This document shows, in pieces, positions 1-7,275 of a DNA stretch of 16,381 nucleotides (position 1 is its first letter; each line of letters starts with the position of its first letter). This DNA comes from JBFHER01 sp041584055. Lineage in GTDB: Bacteria; Bacteroidota; Bacteroidia; Bacteroidales; UBA5342. The notes beneath the pieces are model-generated. The model did not search any database and was not told where the DNA came from. It saw only the letters and a program-made list of their open reading frames with translations. The stretch covers positions 1 to 16,381 of the forward strand of contig JBFHER010000062.1 of the NCBI GenBank assembly GCA_041584055.1, written 5' to 3'. Made by a program: the position numbers and the translations under genes.

Positions 1-666
1 ATTCGCAGCACTGACAACGGTTTAGAATTTACAAATACCCTCTTGCGGAATTTTGGAATTGTAACTCAGATTATTGACGGTGAAACCGAAGCCTCACTCA
101 TCTACAACGGTGTGAAAAATGGGATCCCCGAAATAGATGGAAATTTTCTGGTGCTGGACATCGGTGGTGGAAGCACAGAATTTATAATCGCAAACAGGAA
201 TGGAATCCTATGGAAAAAAAGTTTTGAGCTAGGGGTTTCAAAACTCCTTGATTTATTTGCCCCCTCAGATCCTGTCAGCAATGCTGATGTAACAAGAATA
301 CGCTCTCACATGAAAGAAAACCTGTTTGAACTGGATCAGGCACTTGAGGAATTTCCTGTTCAAACGCTGGTCGGTTCTTCCGGATCGTTTGATACATTAA
401 GATCTATTCTTTTGGCAGGAGTGCCCAGAGAAAACCCTCAGGAATCCTATTTTGAAATCAACAAAGACCAACTTAATGCACTTATAGCAACGTTGATGGC
501 AAAATCAACTGAGGAGCGCCTTGAGATAAAAGGGATGGATCCAATGCGTGCTGAGTACATGCCAATTGCAGCCATACTTATTAAATTAGTAGTTGAGAAA
601 ACAAGCGTCACAAAAATTTTTCAGTGCAGTTATGCATTGAAAGAAGGTGCTATTTTTAGCAATTAA
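1..666 (+). CDS. Ppx/GppA family exopolyphosphatase, 5'-truncated by window edge
   Basis: Frame 1 is open from the first base, so the gene begins upstream; 221 C-terminal residues are visible, and the in-frame TTG at 43 is not the real start. Visible residues 53-61 read DIGGGSTEF, the phosphate-binding loop of the ASKHA-fold Ppx/GppA family. Upstream is IIDGETEASLIYNGV, matching the family's catalytic-glutamate segment (typically SGEEEARLxYxGV). A second glycine loop, VGSSGSFDTL, and a C-terminal CSYALKEG complete the N-terminal two-lobe domain. The family hydrolyses terminal phosphate from polyphosphate or converts pppGpp to ppGpp in the cytoplasm; which one applies here cannot be told from the sequence. 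The length suggests the short form of about 300 residues without an added HD domain. The stop lies 7 nt from the stop of the convergent gene. Confidence 0.9.
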   Translation: MRSTDNGLEFTNTLLRNFGIVTQIIDGETEASLIYNGVKNGIPEIDGNFLVLDIGGGSTEFIIANRNGILWKKSFELGVSKLLDLFAPSDPVSNADVTRIRSHMKENLFELDQALEEFPVQTLVGSSGSFDTLRSILLAGVPRENPQESYFEINKDQLNALIATLMAKSTEERLEIKGMDPMRAEYMPIAAILIKLVVEKTSVTKIFQCSYALKEGAIFSN

Positions 667-673
667 CCACAAA

Positions 674-3427
674 CTACTTTACCCGATAGTTATAAATAAA
701 GTTACCTTCACCACCAACAATCAGGTTAAAACTACTGGCTTCGTTCTTCATGAATCCAAGGGTAAACGGTGAATTTCCGGTTAAAGGAAAACCCTTCGCC
801 AATGTTCCATCCGAATTAAACAAGTAAATGTTTCGTTCACGACTATCAATTATTCCTATTTTCTTTTCTCTCACAGAAAACTGATAAATATAAGGAAGAT
901 GTGTGATTGTATTGTTGAATTTGTATTCGAACAAACGCGTCATGTTCTGATTATACACACTTAGCTTTTTGCTTTCCAGAAAAATAAATTCTTCCCTTCT
1001 GTCCCCGTCCAGGTCATCGTACATAAAAGCATGACTGTTGTCTGATACAACGGAACTTTTTGTGGTAACAGTTCCATTAAAGTAAATGTACTTAATGTTT
1101 CCATTTGTATCTGTCGTCACCAGACAGGGCTCTCCATTGGGTCCACTCTCATCAAAGGTGATGGGGCTCCCGGGGGACTTCGAGAATTGTTCTTTTAATC
1201 TCAATCGCACCTGTCCCTGACGATTCAACATATATATTCTATTTTTATCTGCAAATACAATAAAATCTTTCGTGTCAACTCTAAAATGGTAAATTTTTGA
1301 ATTCACAGGATAATCAGCACCATCAAAACCCCAGCCTTTAAGTTTATTTCCATCCTTATCAAACAACTGAACAGATTTATCTTCGCAGGGCACAAATATC
1401 CTATAGTCTTTTGTTTTATCATAATCAATCAAGCCCAATTCTCCTGTGGCTTTTGAACTTAAACTAAATGGGTAACGATTCACATAATTCCCATTTCTGT
1501 CCAAAAGATGTACTTGAGATGCAGTATTAAACAACAATTGAAGCTTTCCATTTTTAAATTTATCGATTTGATGGATTTCTCCAAGGATAGGTTCTGCCAG
1601 GGGCTTTTTCCAGATGATCCGTCCCGAAGGGCTTATAAGATAAAGGATGTTCTTTTGGTCCTGTACACAAATCTCCTTTTCGTGGGTATAGTGATTTTCA
1701 ACAAGGGCAGGTTTAGTTACAAAACTTGTGTCCAGCAAACTTTTCCACAGCGTTTGAGCCTCTTCCCTTCTTTCACCTGCATAATCAAGATACATGTTTG
1801 CATAAACATTTTCTTTTGAGCTAACCAATTGAAATCCCAGGGCATTCAGGTGCTTTAATCCATCTGTCCCCGACATATTTTCGTTGATAAAAGACGATGA
1901 AAAAATCTTACGCATGGCCTCATCTGCATTTCTAAAATCAAGGAACATCTGGAAATTGGATTTAACACCCAGATTTTTCTCAAAATCCGAATAATTTTGA
2001 TTCTCAGGCAAGGTTTGTCCAAGTAAATTCTGATACAGGAACTCCTTCAACTCCGCGGCGCCTTTACCCATTACAAGATAATTATCGTAGAAGACAAAGG
2101 ATTTAAGTTCATCCACTTTAAACATCGGCCCGAAATACTTTTCAATCACCTCATTCACAGGAAAATTATAATAGAAATAACTGGTGGCATCATCGACCTT
2201 CATTTGCTTTTTAAATGATTCCGGATTCAGCTGTTTTGTCTCTGCAAGCTTATTGAAGAGATCCTCAAAATATTCCTGGGCCGTAGCATTACTTTTTAAC
2301 TTAAGAATTAAGTAAACTGCTTCATTCACCTTATCGAGCGTGCTTAGTTTTGATATTTCCCCACCAGACAAATGCTTCAAGACATCAAGCGGATTTTCAC
2401 CATGGTCTTTTTCCCAGTTCCCAGCCCATACATCGAGTTTCTCCTTCTCATTTACATTTGTTGGATAGTAAAGCAAATAGGTATTTAGGTCCGAGATTCC
2501 GAATGAATGATAATACCTTGTTGATTGAGGCATGATTCCCACCGATGAAAATACGCCGGGTGTTTGATTTTTAAATCGCACTGTAAATTCATCTGCTTCA
2601 CCATAGTTCATAAATCCATCCATCAGCAAGGATTGCCCATCCGGATGTAAATCAAGTGCAGCCCAGCTACCCCATTTCCCAATAACAGATTCATTCAGAA
2701 AATGCGTCTTGTTCATCCACTGCCCAAGCACTTTTCCCAACTGTTTGAAGTTTACAAAAAGATTGCCTTCTACATTTTTTCCTGCGGTTTTGGCAATGTG
2801 TCTAAACCCCTGATCTTTTCCTACACCATCCATCACATCCAAAGCACCAATGCTTTTTTCAAGCAAAAGATCCGAAGGACTCCAAACCAGCCAATTGTCG
2901 TTGATAAAATAAGCACCGTAAATTGCACCTGTTGAATCCTTAATTGACTTAATTCTAAAATCATTGTACTTCTTTTCTTCCACCTGCAGTGCTGAACCAT
3001 ACAATCCCTTAAATATCTTATGGGCTGATTCTTCTTTCAGCGTTGTGGGTGATTCAATTACAAGCAATGGATAAAAACCCGAAATTCCCTTTGGATGAAG
3101 TGACAGGCAAATAGATGCGTCCTTAACATTCATATCAATATCCAGCTCCCCTGACAAAAGGGAATCTACTCTATTAAATGCATCGGAGCCCCCCTGAAAC
3201 AAAGGCAATTCGCGCAGTTGTTGCCAAACAAGATTTTCATGATTAATTTTATGAAACAAATCCATGCCATCCCTGGAATAAATCACCAGGGCAGCATCAT
3301 CCGGAATCATATTAAAGGCCTGCTCTTCAACATCCAGGGGTTTTTTATCATCCAGTCTCAGGTATAATACAAGGACAAGTCCTAATAATATCAAAACAAA
3401 ACAGCTATAAATTAATTTTCTTATCAT
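674..3427 (-). CDS. Large membrane-anchored protein, DUF3352-like N-terminal half and propeller-like C-terminal half
   Basis: This 917-residue protein starts with one hydrophobic segment (about residues 5-23) preceded by MIRK, which fits a signal anchor with the bulk outside the cytoplasm. The segment after it (IPDDAALVIYS, then about 500 residues of alternating strands and helices) resembles DUF3352-like proteins, but this is recognition by eye. The last third (about residues 600-917) has repeated blade-like units: LYLISPSGRIIWKKP, VHLLDRNGNYVNRYP, VQLFDKDGNKLKGWG, IYMLNRQGQVRLR, LSVYNQNMTRLFEY and IYLFNSDGTLAKGFP. Their spacing of about 45-60 residues fits a PQQ/WD40-type beta-propeller. 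No catalytic motif is evident. It is transcribed alone and convergent with the exopolyphosphatase. A scaffold or envelope-monitoring role would be a guess; function is unknown. Confidence 0.8.
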   Translation of the reverse strand: MIRKLIYSCFVLILLGLVLVLYLRLDDKKPLDVEEQAFNMIPDDAALVIYSRDGMDLFHKINHENLVWQQLRELPLFQGGSDAFNRVDSLLSGELDIDMNVKDASICLSLHPKGISGFYPLLVIESPTTLKEESAHKIFKGLYGSALQVEEKKYNDFRIKSIKDSTGAIYGAYFINDNWLVWSPSDLLLEKSIGALDVMDGVGKDQGFRHIAKTAGKNVEGNLFVNFKQLGKVLGQWMNKTHFLNESVIGKWGSWAALDLHPDGQSLLMDGFMNYGEADEFTVRFKNQTPGVFSSVGIMPQSTRYYHSFGISDLNTYLLYYPTNVNEKEKLDVWAGNWEKDHGENPLDVLKHLSGGEISKLSTLDKVNEAVYLILKLKSNATAQEYFEDLFNKLAETKQLNPESFKKQMKVDDATSYFYYNFPVNEVIEKYFGPMFKVDELKSFVFYDNYLVMGKGAAELKEFLYQNLLGQTLPENQNYSDFEKNLGVKSNFQMFLDFRNADEAMRKIFSSSFINENMSGTDGLKHLNALGFQLVSSKENVYANMYLDYAGERREEAQTLWKSLLDTSFVTKPALVENHYTHEKEICVQDQKNILYLISPSGRIIWKKPLAEPILGEIHQIDKFKNGKLQLLFNTASQVHLLDRNGNYVNRYPFSLSSKATGELGLIDYDKTKDYRIFVPCEDKSVQLFDKDGNKLKGWGFDGADYPVNSKIYHFRVDTKDFIVFADKNRIYMLNRQGQVRLRLKEQFSKSPGSPITFDESGPNGEPCLVTTDTNGNIKYIYFNGTVTTKSSVVSDNSHAFMYDDLDGDRREEFIFLESKKLSVYNQNMTRLFEYKFNNTITHLPYIYQFSVREKKIGIIDSRERNIYLFNSDGTLAKGFPLTGNSPFTLGFMKNEASSFNLIVGGEGNFIYNYRVK

Positions 3428-3445
3428 ACTTCCGGCAATTTAACG

Positions 3446-3477
3446 CAAATTTCAGTAAAACCCATTTCAAATACAAC
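3446..3477 (-). promoter_or_regulatory. Candidate Bacteroidota-type promoter for the 917-residue gene
   Basis: Read on the minus strand, GTTG (3477-3474) is followed by exactly 20 nt and then GAAATTTG (3453-3446). The Bacteroidota consensus is TTTG, 19-21 nt, TAnnTTTG, so each element has one mismatch. Transcription would start near 3439 and leave a short leader before the ATG at 3427. The short leader keeps confidence modest. Confidence 0.35.
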
Positions 3478-3589
3478 TCATGTTCAAAACAATTTAATAT
3501 TTAAACTCTAAAAAACTCATAAAGTTTGACCCTTATGTTTTGAATCGATGAAAATGTTTTTAAGTTTGCACAAAATCAAGCACCTTACC

Positions 3590-5026
3590 ATGGCTAAAAA
3601 AAACTATTTCATTTACTCATTTATTGTTTTAAGTATTTTTCTTAGTGCTTGCATTAAGGAATATGATCTTTCGAATGATGCGGACATTACTTATTTCTAT
3701 ATTATAAACCAAAATGGGAACAACGCGTACAGCACCATTTCATTTGACATAACGCATCCTTCCGATCCGTCAGAATTTGGAATTATCACAAATACTGATT
3801 CCTTACCATACAATGCATTGTCGGATAGTTTGATCCCATATTTCATTTCCTCAATGAGTAATCAGGCTTACATTTATGGATCTGACACGGTCATTGTAGT
3901 ATATTCCGGGACAACGAAAGTTGATTTTTCAAGTACCCAGATTTTAAATGTTATTGCAGATGACGGGACGAACTATGCCTACCGGGTGGAGCTAAAAGCA
4001 TCGGTGGTTAATCCTGTGGGGATGAATTGGAGTGAAAAAACAGATTCGATCCCTGTACAGCTTTTTGATTACATGAAAGCATATCGATTTAAGGGTAAAA
4101 CATGGTTGTTAACCGGGCAACTTGATCCTGTTACAAAAACGACCACCACAATGGTATATTCAAGCGATGATGGAACAAACTGGAGTACAAACGGTGCTAA
4201 CTGGACTTTTGAAAATGCATCAGATGCTTCATTTCCTGTAGGAATTAATCACAGTATCTGTGTTTATAACGACAAGTTGTACAGCCTGGGTCACCTATCC
4301 TTAGGTGCAGACGGATCCTTCGTTGCAAAAAATGAGATTTGGGAATCAGTGGATGGTATTAATTGGAACAAAACCGGAAGTCTGGAAGGCGACAATGTCA
4401 TTTTCAGGGAGGCAGTTGTTTTTCGTTCAAAATTATATGTCTTTGGTGGATCTAAAATTGAAGCAGGATACACACCTGAAACTGATGAATATTCTGGAGC
4501 AGAACGATCTGTTCTTGTTTATGATGGCAATAACTGGTCAAAACTTGCAGACCTTCCTACAGATATGCCAACCCGAAAAGGAGCCCTTGGCGTATTTCAT
4601 AATAAATTATTTTACATTGGAGGTGAATCAGAAAACGGAATTGAATCAACAATCTGGGTATCCGGAGATGGCAATTACTGGGCCATGGTTTCTGAAGATA
4701 ATTTACAGCCAACAATAAATGCAAACGTATTTGAGTACGATGATCGTTTATGGTTGGTTGGAGGCGAAGAAAGCGGCCTGACCACGCATTCAATCCAGGA
4801 ATCTGTTACAGAAGGTTTGAACTGGTATCCAATTGAAACGCTTGCTGAAGATGGTATTGTTCCTTACAATGGTTTTTTAGAAGCACGGGCAGGACAAAGT
4901 GCTTTCGTAGACGAGAACAACAGGGTTTGGGTGATCGGTGGTTATAAGAAAGTGCTGCAAGGTGCCGGTTATACAGATTTAAACCTTTATGATGTATGGA
5001 CTGGCAAGATGAACAAGTTTAAGTAA
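3590..5026 (+). CDS. Kelch-repeat surface lipoprotein, DUF6242-like
   Basis: The ATG at 3590 is preferred over the in-frame ATG at 3548 because it places MAKK directly before a hydrophobic stretch ending in a lipobox, LSAC, with lipid cysteine C21. That is a classical SPII signal, and the mature protein (478-residue precursor) should be membrane-anchored. Residues about 25-155 form a beta-rich domain with ITNTDSLPYNA, close to the TDSLP motif I associate with DUF6242 proteins of Bacteroidales. Residues about 160-478 carry Kelch-like blades with repeated features: WLLTG, LYSLGH, LYVFGGS, LFYIGGES, LWLVGGEE and VWVIGGY, alternating with SSDDGTNW, SVDGINW or SGDGNYW turns. This predicts a beta-propeller for protein or glycan binding. 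Ligand and role are unknown. Its 3' end overlaps the opposite-strand nucleotidase gene by 8 bp. Confidence 0.85.
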   Translation: MAKKNYFIYSFIVLSIFLSACIKEYDLSNDADITYFYIINQNGNNAYSTISFDITHPSDPSEFGIITNTDSLPYNALSDSLIPYFISSMSNQAYIYGSDTVIVVYSGTTKVDFSSTQILNVIADDGTNYAYRVELKASVVNPVGMNWSEKTDSIPVQLFDYMKAYRFKGKTWLLTGQLDPVTKTTTTMVYSSDDGTNWSTNGANWTFENASDASFPVGINHSICVYNDKLYSLGHLSLGADGSFVAKNEIWESVDGINWNKTGSLEGDNVIFREAVVFRSKLYVFGGSKIEAGYTPETDEYSGAERSVLVYDGNNWSKLADLPTDMPTRKGALGVFHNKLFYIGGESENGIESTIWVSGDGNYWAMVSEDNLQPTINANVFEYDDRLWLVGGEESGLTTHSIQESVTEGLNWYPIETLAEDGIVPYNGFLEARAGQSAFVDENNRVWVIGGYKKVLQGAGYTDLNLYDVWTGKMNKFK

Positions 5027-5909
5027 TTCTATTTGAGTCAAATTCACTCAGATCATCTTCACCAAAATACAAATCAATTCGTCCGAGATAAACACCTGCC
5101 CATCCCATTTGATTGATGAGCACATTTTTATTTAGCTTGTTTTGAACCTGCATCGGTTCTTCCAGAAAAGTATGAGAATGGCCTCCAAGGATTAGATCGA
5201 TGTGCGCCGATTCTTTTGCAAGTTCCAGATCCCGTTTGATCCCCAAATGTGTGAGTGCTATAATAAAATCACAACCCTCATCATTTTTTAAGATCCCTGC
5301 CGTTTCATTTGCGACGTCAATGTCATTTCTATAGGTAATTCCCTTAAAATTATCGGGCAATATCAAGCCTTGTGGATTGATTGACAATCCCATAATACCA
5401 ACCTTTAACTTGCCATAGGTTTTTATAACATATGGTTTTACAAGTTTTGCCCAATCGGGATCAGAAAAACTGTAATTTGCGCTTAATATTGGATAATTCG
5501 CATGGATTAGCTGTTCAAAGAGCATCTCAGCCCCATTGTCAAATTCATGATTCCCGATGGTCATTGCATCATAACCCAACTGATTCATCAATTTAATTTC
5601 CAGTTCTCCTTTAAAGAAATTAAAATAGGGTGAGCCCTGAAAAAGATCCCCGGCATCCAAAAGTAGGACATTTTGCTCCATTTCTCGGATCTGCTTAACA
5701 ATTGCGGCCCTTCTTGCAAAACCTCCCATGCCCGGATAACTTGTATGATCCTTACTATAGGCATCAATCTGTGAATGTAAATCATTTGTATGGAGCACTG
5801 TAATCTTCAAGAGATCCTTGCGTTTATCCATCGCAAAAGAAGGCTTCACCATCATAAAAGCAGACGCTGCACCTAAACTTTTCAAAAACCACCGTCTATT
5901 TCTCAACAT
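5019..5909 (-). CDS. Tat-exported metallophosphatase, catalytic half of a split 5'-nucleotidase
   Basis: This is the calcineurin-like metallophosphatase domain of the UshA/5'-nucleotidase family, without the C-terminal specificity domain. The metal-ligand motifs are complete: HTNDLH (D43, H45), DAGDLFQG (D88), IGNHEFD (N120, H121), LTHLG (H221) and GGHSH (H244, H246), numbered from the ATG at 5909. The N-terminus RNRRWFLK plus a moderate hydrophobic stretch and PSFA before MDK is a twin-arginine signal, so export is folded, presumably with metals loaded. I chose 5909 because GGGAGGG lies just upstream of it; an in-frame ATG at 5921 adds four residues. Either start overlaps the end of the upstream gene (5896-6651), giving translational coupling. 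That gene supplies the missing 5_nucleotid_C domain. Substrate is inferred to be a nucleotide or nucleotide-like phosphoester. Confidence 0.92.
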   Translation of the reverse strand: MLRNRRWFLKSLGAASAFMMVKPSFAMDKRKDLLKITVLHTNDLHSQIDAYSKDHTSYPGMGGFARRAAIVKQIREMEQNVLLLDAGDLFQGSPYFNFFKGELEIKLMNQLGYDAMTIGNHEFDNGAEMLFEQLIHANYPILSANYSFSDPDWAKLVKPYVIKTYGKLKVGIMGLSINPQGLILPDNFKGITYRNDIDVANETAGILKNDEGCDFIIALTHLGIKRDLELAKESAHIDLILGGHSHTFLEEPMQVQNKLNKNVLINQMGWAGVYLGRIDLYFGEDDLSEFDSNRIT

Positions 5910-6651
5910 AAACCCTCCCATTAAGTTGAACCCTAATCTGCTGATTATTTTTTGTTAATACTTCAATATGCATAATGATGGCATCTCTTAGAAGCACTGG
6001 CAAATCTTTACGAAAAACAGCTTCTTTCATAGTTGCCATGCCACCTCCGCCCTTCGCAAGATAATCACTTGTGATCCCATAGTACACCTTTGCCGTATCG
6101 ATTTGTTCATTGCCAATCAAACAATGAACGGCTTTATCTCCTTTAATTCCAAAACGAATGCCTGCCACTCCTTCTCCTCCTTCAGATGCAAAACCATTCA
6201 ATAGCTTTTCCATGGAGCTCCCTTTCAAGCCAACAATGCTCAACATGTTTTCGAATGGCATTACCTTGTAAATGTCACCAACGGTAACGCTCCCTTCAGC
6301 TATGGGAGCCCTCAGGCCATAAACATTTACAATTGCAAAATCAATGGGATGATTAAAATGCTGAGGCAGGTAGTGCGAAGCATCATTCAATAAAAGATCT
6401 GCAACGAAGTTCGTGAGATGACTTTCTGGTTTCCCTCGCAACAACATTTGCGCCGAATGTCCAATGATGCGCCCGGTAATTTTTTCAAGTGAATCTCTGT
6501 AAGGCGCAATAATTTTATCCAAATCCGGATCCTTTGCAAGCAATGTATCCAGGTTAATCCTAAGCGCCTCTGATGATTTTAAAACCAAAGGTTCATTTTT
6601 ACAGGAACACACAAAAATCCCCATCAGTAACAGCAATGCCAGTCTCTGCAT
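5896..6651 (-). CDS. Lipoprotein carrying a stand-alone 5'-nucleotidase C-terminal domain
   Basis: This 251-residue protein matches the 5_nucleotid_C domain that normally follows the metallophosphatase domain in UshA-type enzymes. Visible motifs are ESHLTNFVADLL (N81), DFAIVNVYGLRAPI (N109, R114), VTVGDIYKVMPFENML (F133) and YYGITSDYLAKGGGG (D196). In whole enzymes these regions bind the base and phosphates; UshA uses arginines, a stacking Phe pair and an Asp. Here VYG replaces the usual GGG/SGG before the arginine, and GGGG replaces GGDG, so specificity may differ. The N-terminus is hydrophobic and ends VCSC, giving a lipoprotein anchored at C17. It has no metal motifs and should not be catalytic alone. 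It is first in an operon with the metallophosphatase and has its own promoter at 6703-6734. Confidence 0.9.
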   Translation of the reverse strand: MQRLALLLLMGIFVCSCKNEPLVLKSSEALRINLDTLLAKDPDLDKIIAPYRDSLEKITGRIIGHSAQMLLRGKPESHLTNFVADLLLNDASHYLPQHFNHPIDFAIVNVYGLRAPIAEGSVTVGDIYKVMPFENMLSIVGLKGSSMEKLLNGFASEGGEGVAGIRFGIKGDKAVHCLIGNEQIDTAKVYYGITSDYLAKGGGGMATMKEAVFRKDLPVLLRDAIIMHIEVLTKNNQQIRVQLNGRVYVEK

Positions 6652-6702
6652 CTAATTCATTTTAAAACAATAAAAAAATTCGAAGTTGCAATTTTTCAAA
6701 AA

Positions 6703-6734
6703 CGAATGTACATTTATGCGAATGAATATTCAAA
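6703..6734 (-). promoter_or_regulatory. Promoter of the split 5'-nucleotidase operon
   Basis: On the minus strand TTTG (6734-6731) is followed by exactly 20 nt and TACATTCG (6710-6703), one mismatch from the Bacteroidota consensus TAnnTTTG. Initiation is expected near 6697, leaving a leader of about 45 nt before the ATG at 6651. The -33 element lies partly inside a perfect 10-bp palindrome, TGAATATTCA (6723-6732). The same TTTG-20-TACATTCG arrangement occurs on the other strand at 6814-6845. Confidence 0.65.
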
Positions 6735-6813
6735 CAATTAAGGTGAATATATTGTTTCATTAATAGTACAATACTTAATTTATTTTCCTGAACGGAAAAA
6801 AGTTAAACTTTTT

Positions 6814-6845
6814 TTTGTGTTAAAATTTTATTAATCTTACATTCG
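6814..6845 (+). promoter_or_regulatory. Promoter of the response-regulator gene
   Basis: TTTG (6814-6817), exactly 20 nt, then TACATTCG (6838-6845): one mismatch from the Bacteroidota housekeeping consensus, and identical in both elements and spacing to the divergent promoter at 6703-6734. Initiation is expected near 6852, giving a leader of about 29 nt before the ATG at 6881. The T-run makes TTTG itself easy to find by chance; the matching -7 at the right distance is the stronger evidence. Confidence 0.6.
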
Positions 6846-6880
6846 CATAACCATTAATTATAACGATAAAAGAAGCTTTT

Positions 6881-7258
6881 ATGGATACCTACAACTGGGA
6901 AGATAAGCAGGTTTTAGTAGCTGAGGATGTTGAAACAAATTTCCTGTTGGTTCAAGCAATATTGAAGAAAACAAAAATAAATATTACTTGGGTCGTTAAC
7001 GGGAAAGGTGTTTTTGAACATTTGGAAGCTGGGCTTAAGCCGGACTTACTCCTGCTTGACATCAGGATGCCTGAAATGGATGGATATGAAGTTATTGAAA
7101 AATTAAAAGCAGATGAATACCAGATTCCGGTAATTGCATTAACAGCTTATGCGATGAGGGAGGATGAAGAAAAGATCCGACAGCATGGTTTCAATGCCCA
7201 TGTTGCGAAGCCAATAAAATCAAAATTATTACTCGATACAATGGCCAGCTTCATGTAA
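6881..7258 (+). CDS. Single-domain response regulator (CheY-like receiver)
   Basis: These 125 residues are one receiver domain with no output domain. All conserved residues are present: acidic pair E15-D16 (VAEDVETN), phospho-acceptor D60 in LLLLDIRMPEMDG, switch T88 in ALTAYA, and K110-P111 in VAKP. The sequence around ED-x-x-x-N and DIRMPxMDGYE is the type usually found at the C-terminus of hybrid histidine kinases, so it may take phosphate from such a kinase and act by protein contact. No kinase gene is present in the window. It is transcribed from its own promoter at 6814-6845 and ends in an intrinsic terminator whose stem includes its last codons. The next gene starts only 17 nt after its stop codon. 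Confidence 0.95.
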   Translation: MDTYNWEDKQVLVAEDVETNFLLVQAILKKTKINITWVVNGKGVFEHLEAGLKPDLLLLDIRMPEMDGYEVIEKLKADEYQIPVIALTAYAMREDEEKIRQHGFNAHVAKPIKSKLLLDTMASFM

Positions 7259-7272
7259 GCTGGTTTTTTTTT
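7245..7272 (+). terminator. Intrinsic terminator overlapping the response-regulator stop codon
   Basis: A perfect 7-bp stem, CCAGCTT (7245-7251) with AAGCTGG (7257-7263), encloses a 5-nt loop, CATGT, and is followed at once by nine T residues (7264-7272). A flanking G-T wobble can extend the stem. The stop codon TAA (7256-7258) lies partly in the 3' arm, so the end of the reading frame is built into the hairpin. The next ATG is at 7276, with only three bases in between. Confidence 0.8.
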
Positions 7273-7275
7273 ACC

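Noticed and set aside
3525..3542. TTTG followed by TATGTTTTG as a promoter for the Kelch lipoprotein gene
   Set aside because: The two elements are only about 5 nt apart instead of about 20, and no TTTG lies at the proper distance from the -7-like sequence.
4305..4718. 137-codon open frame on the + strand inside the Kelch gene
   Set aside because: The overlapping Kelch frame shows regular propeller repeats across the same bases; the alternative frame has no recognisable feature.
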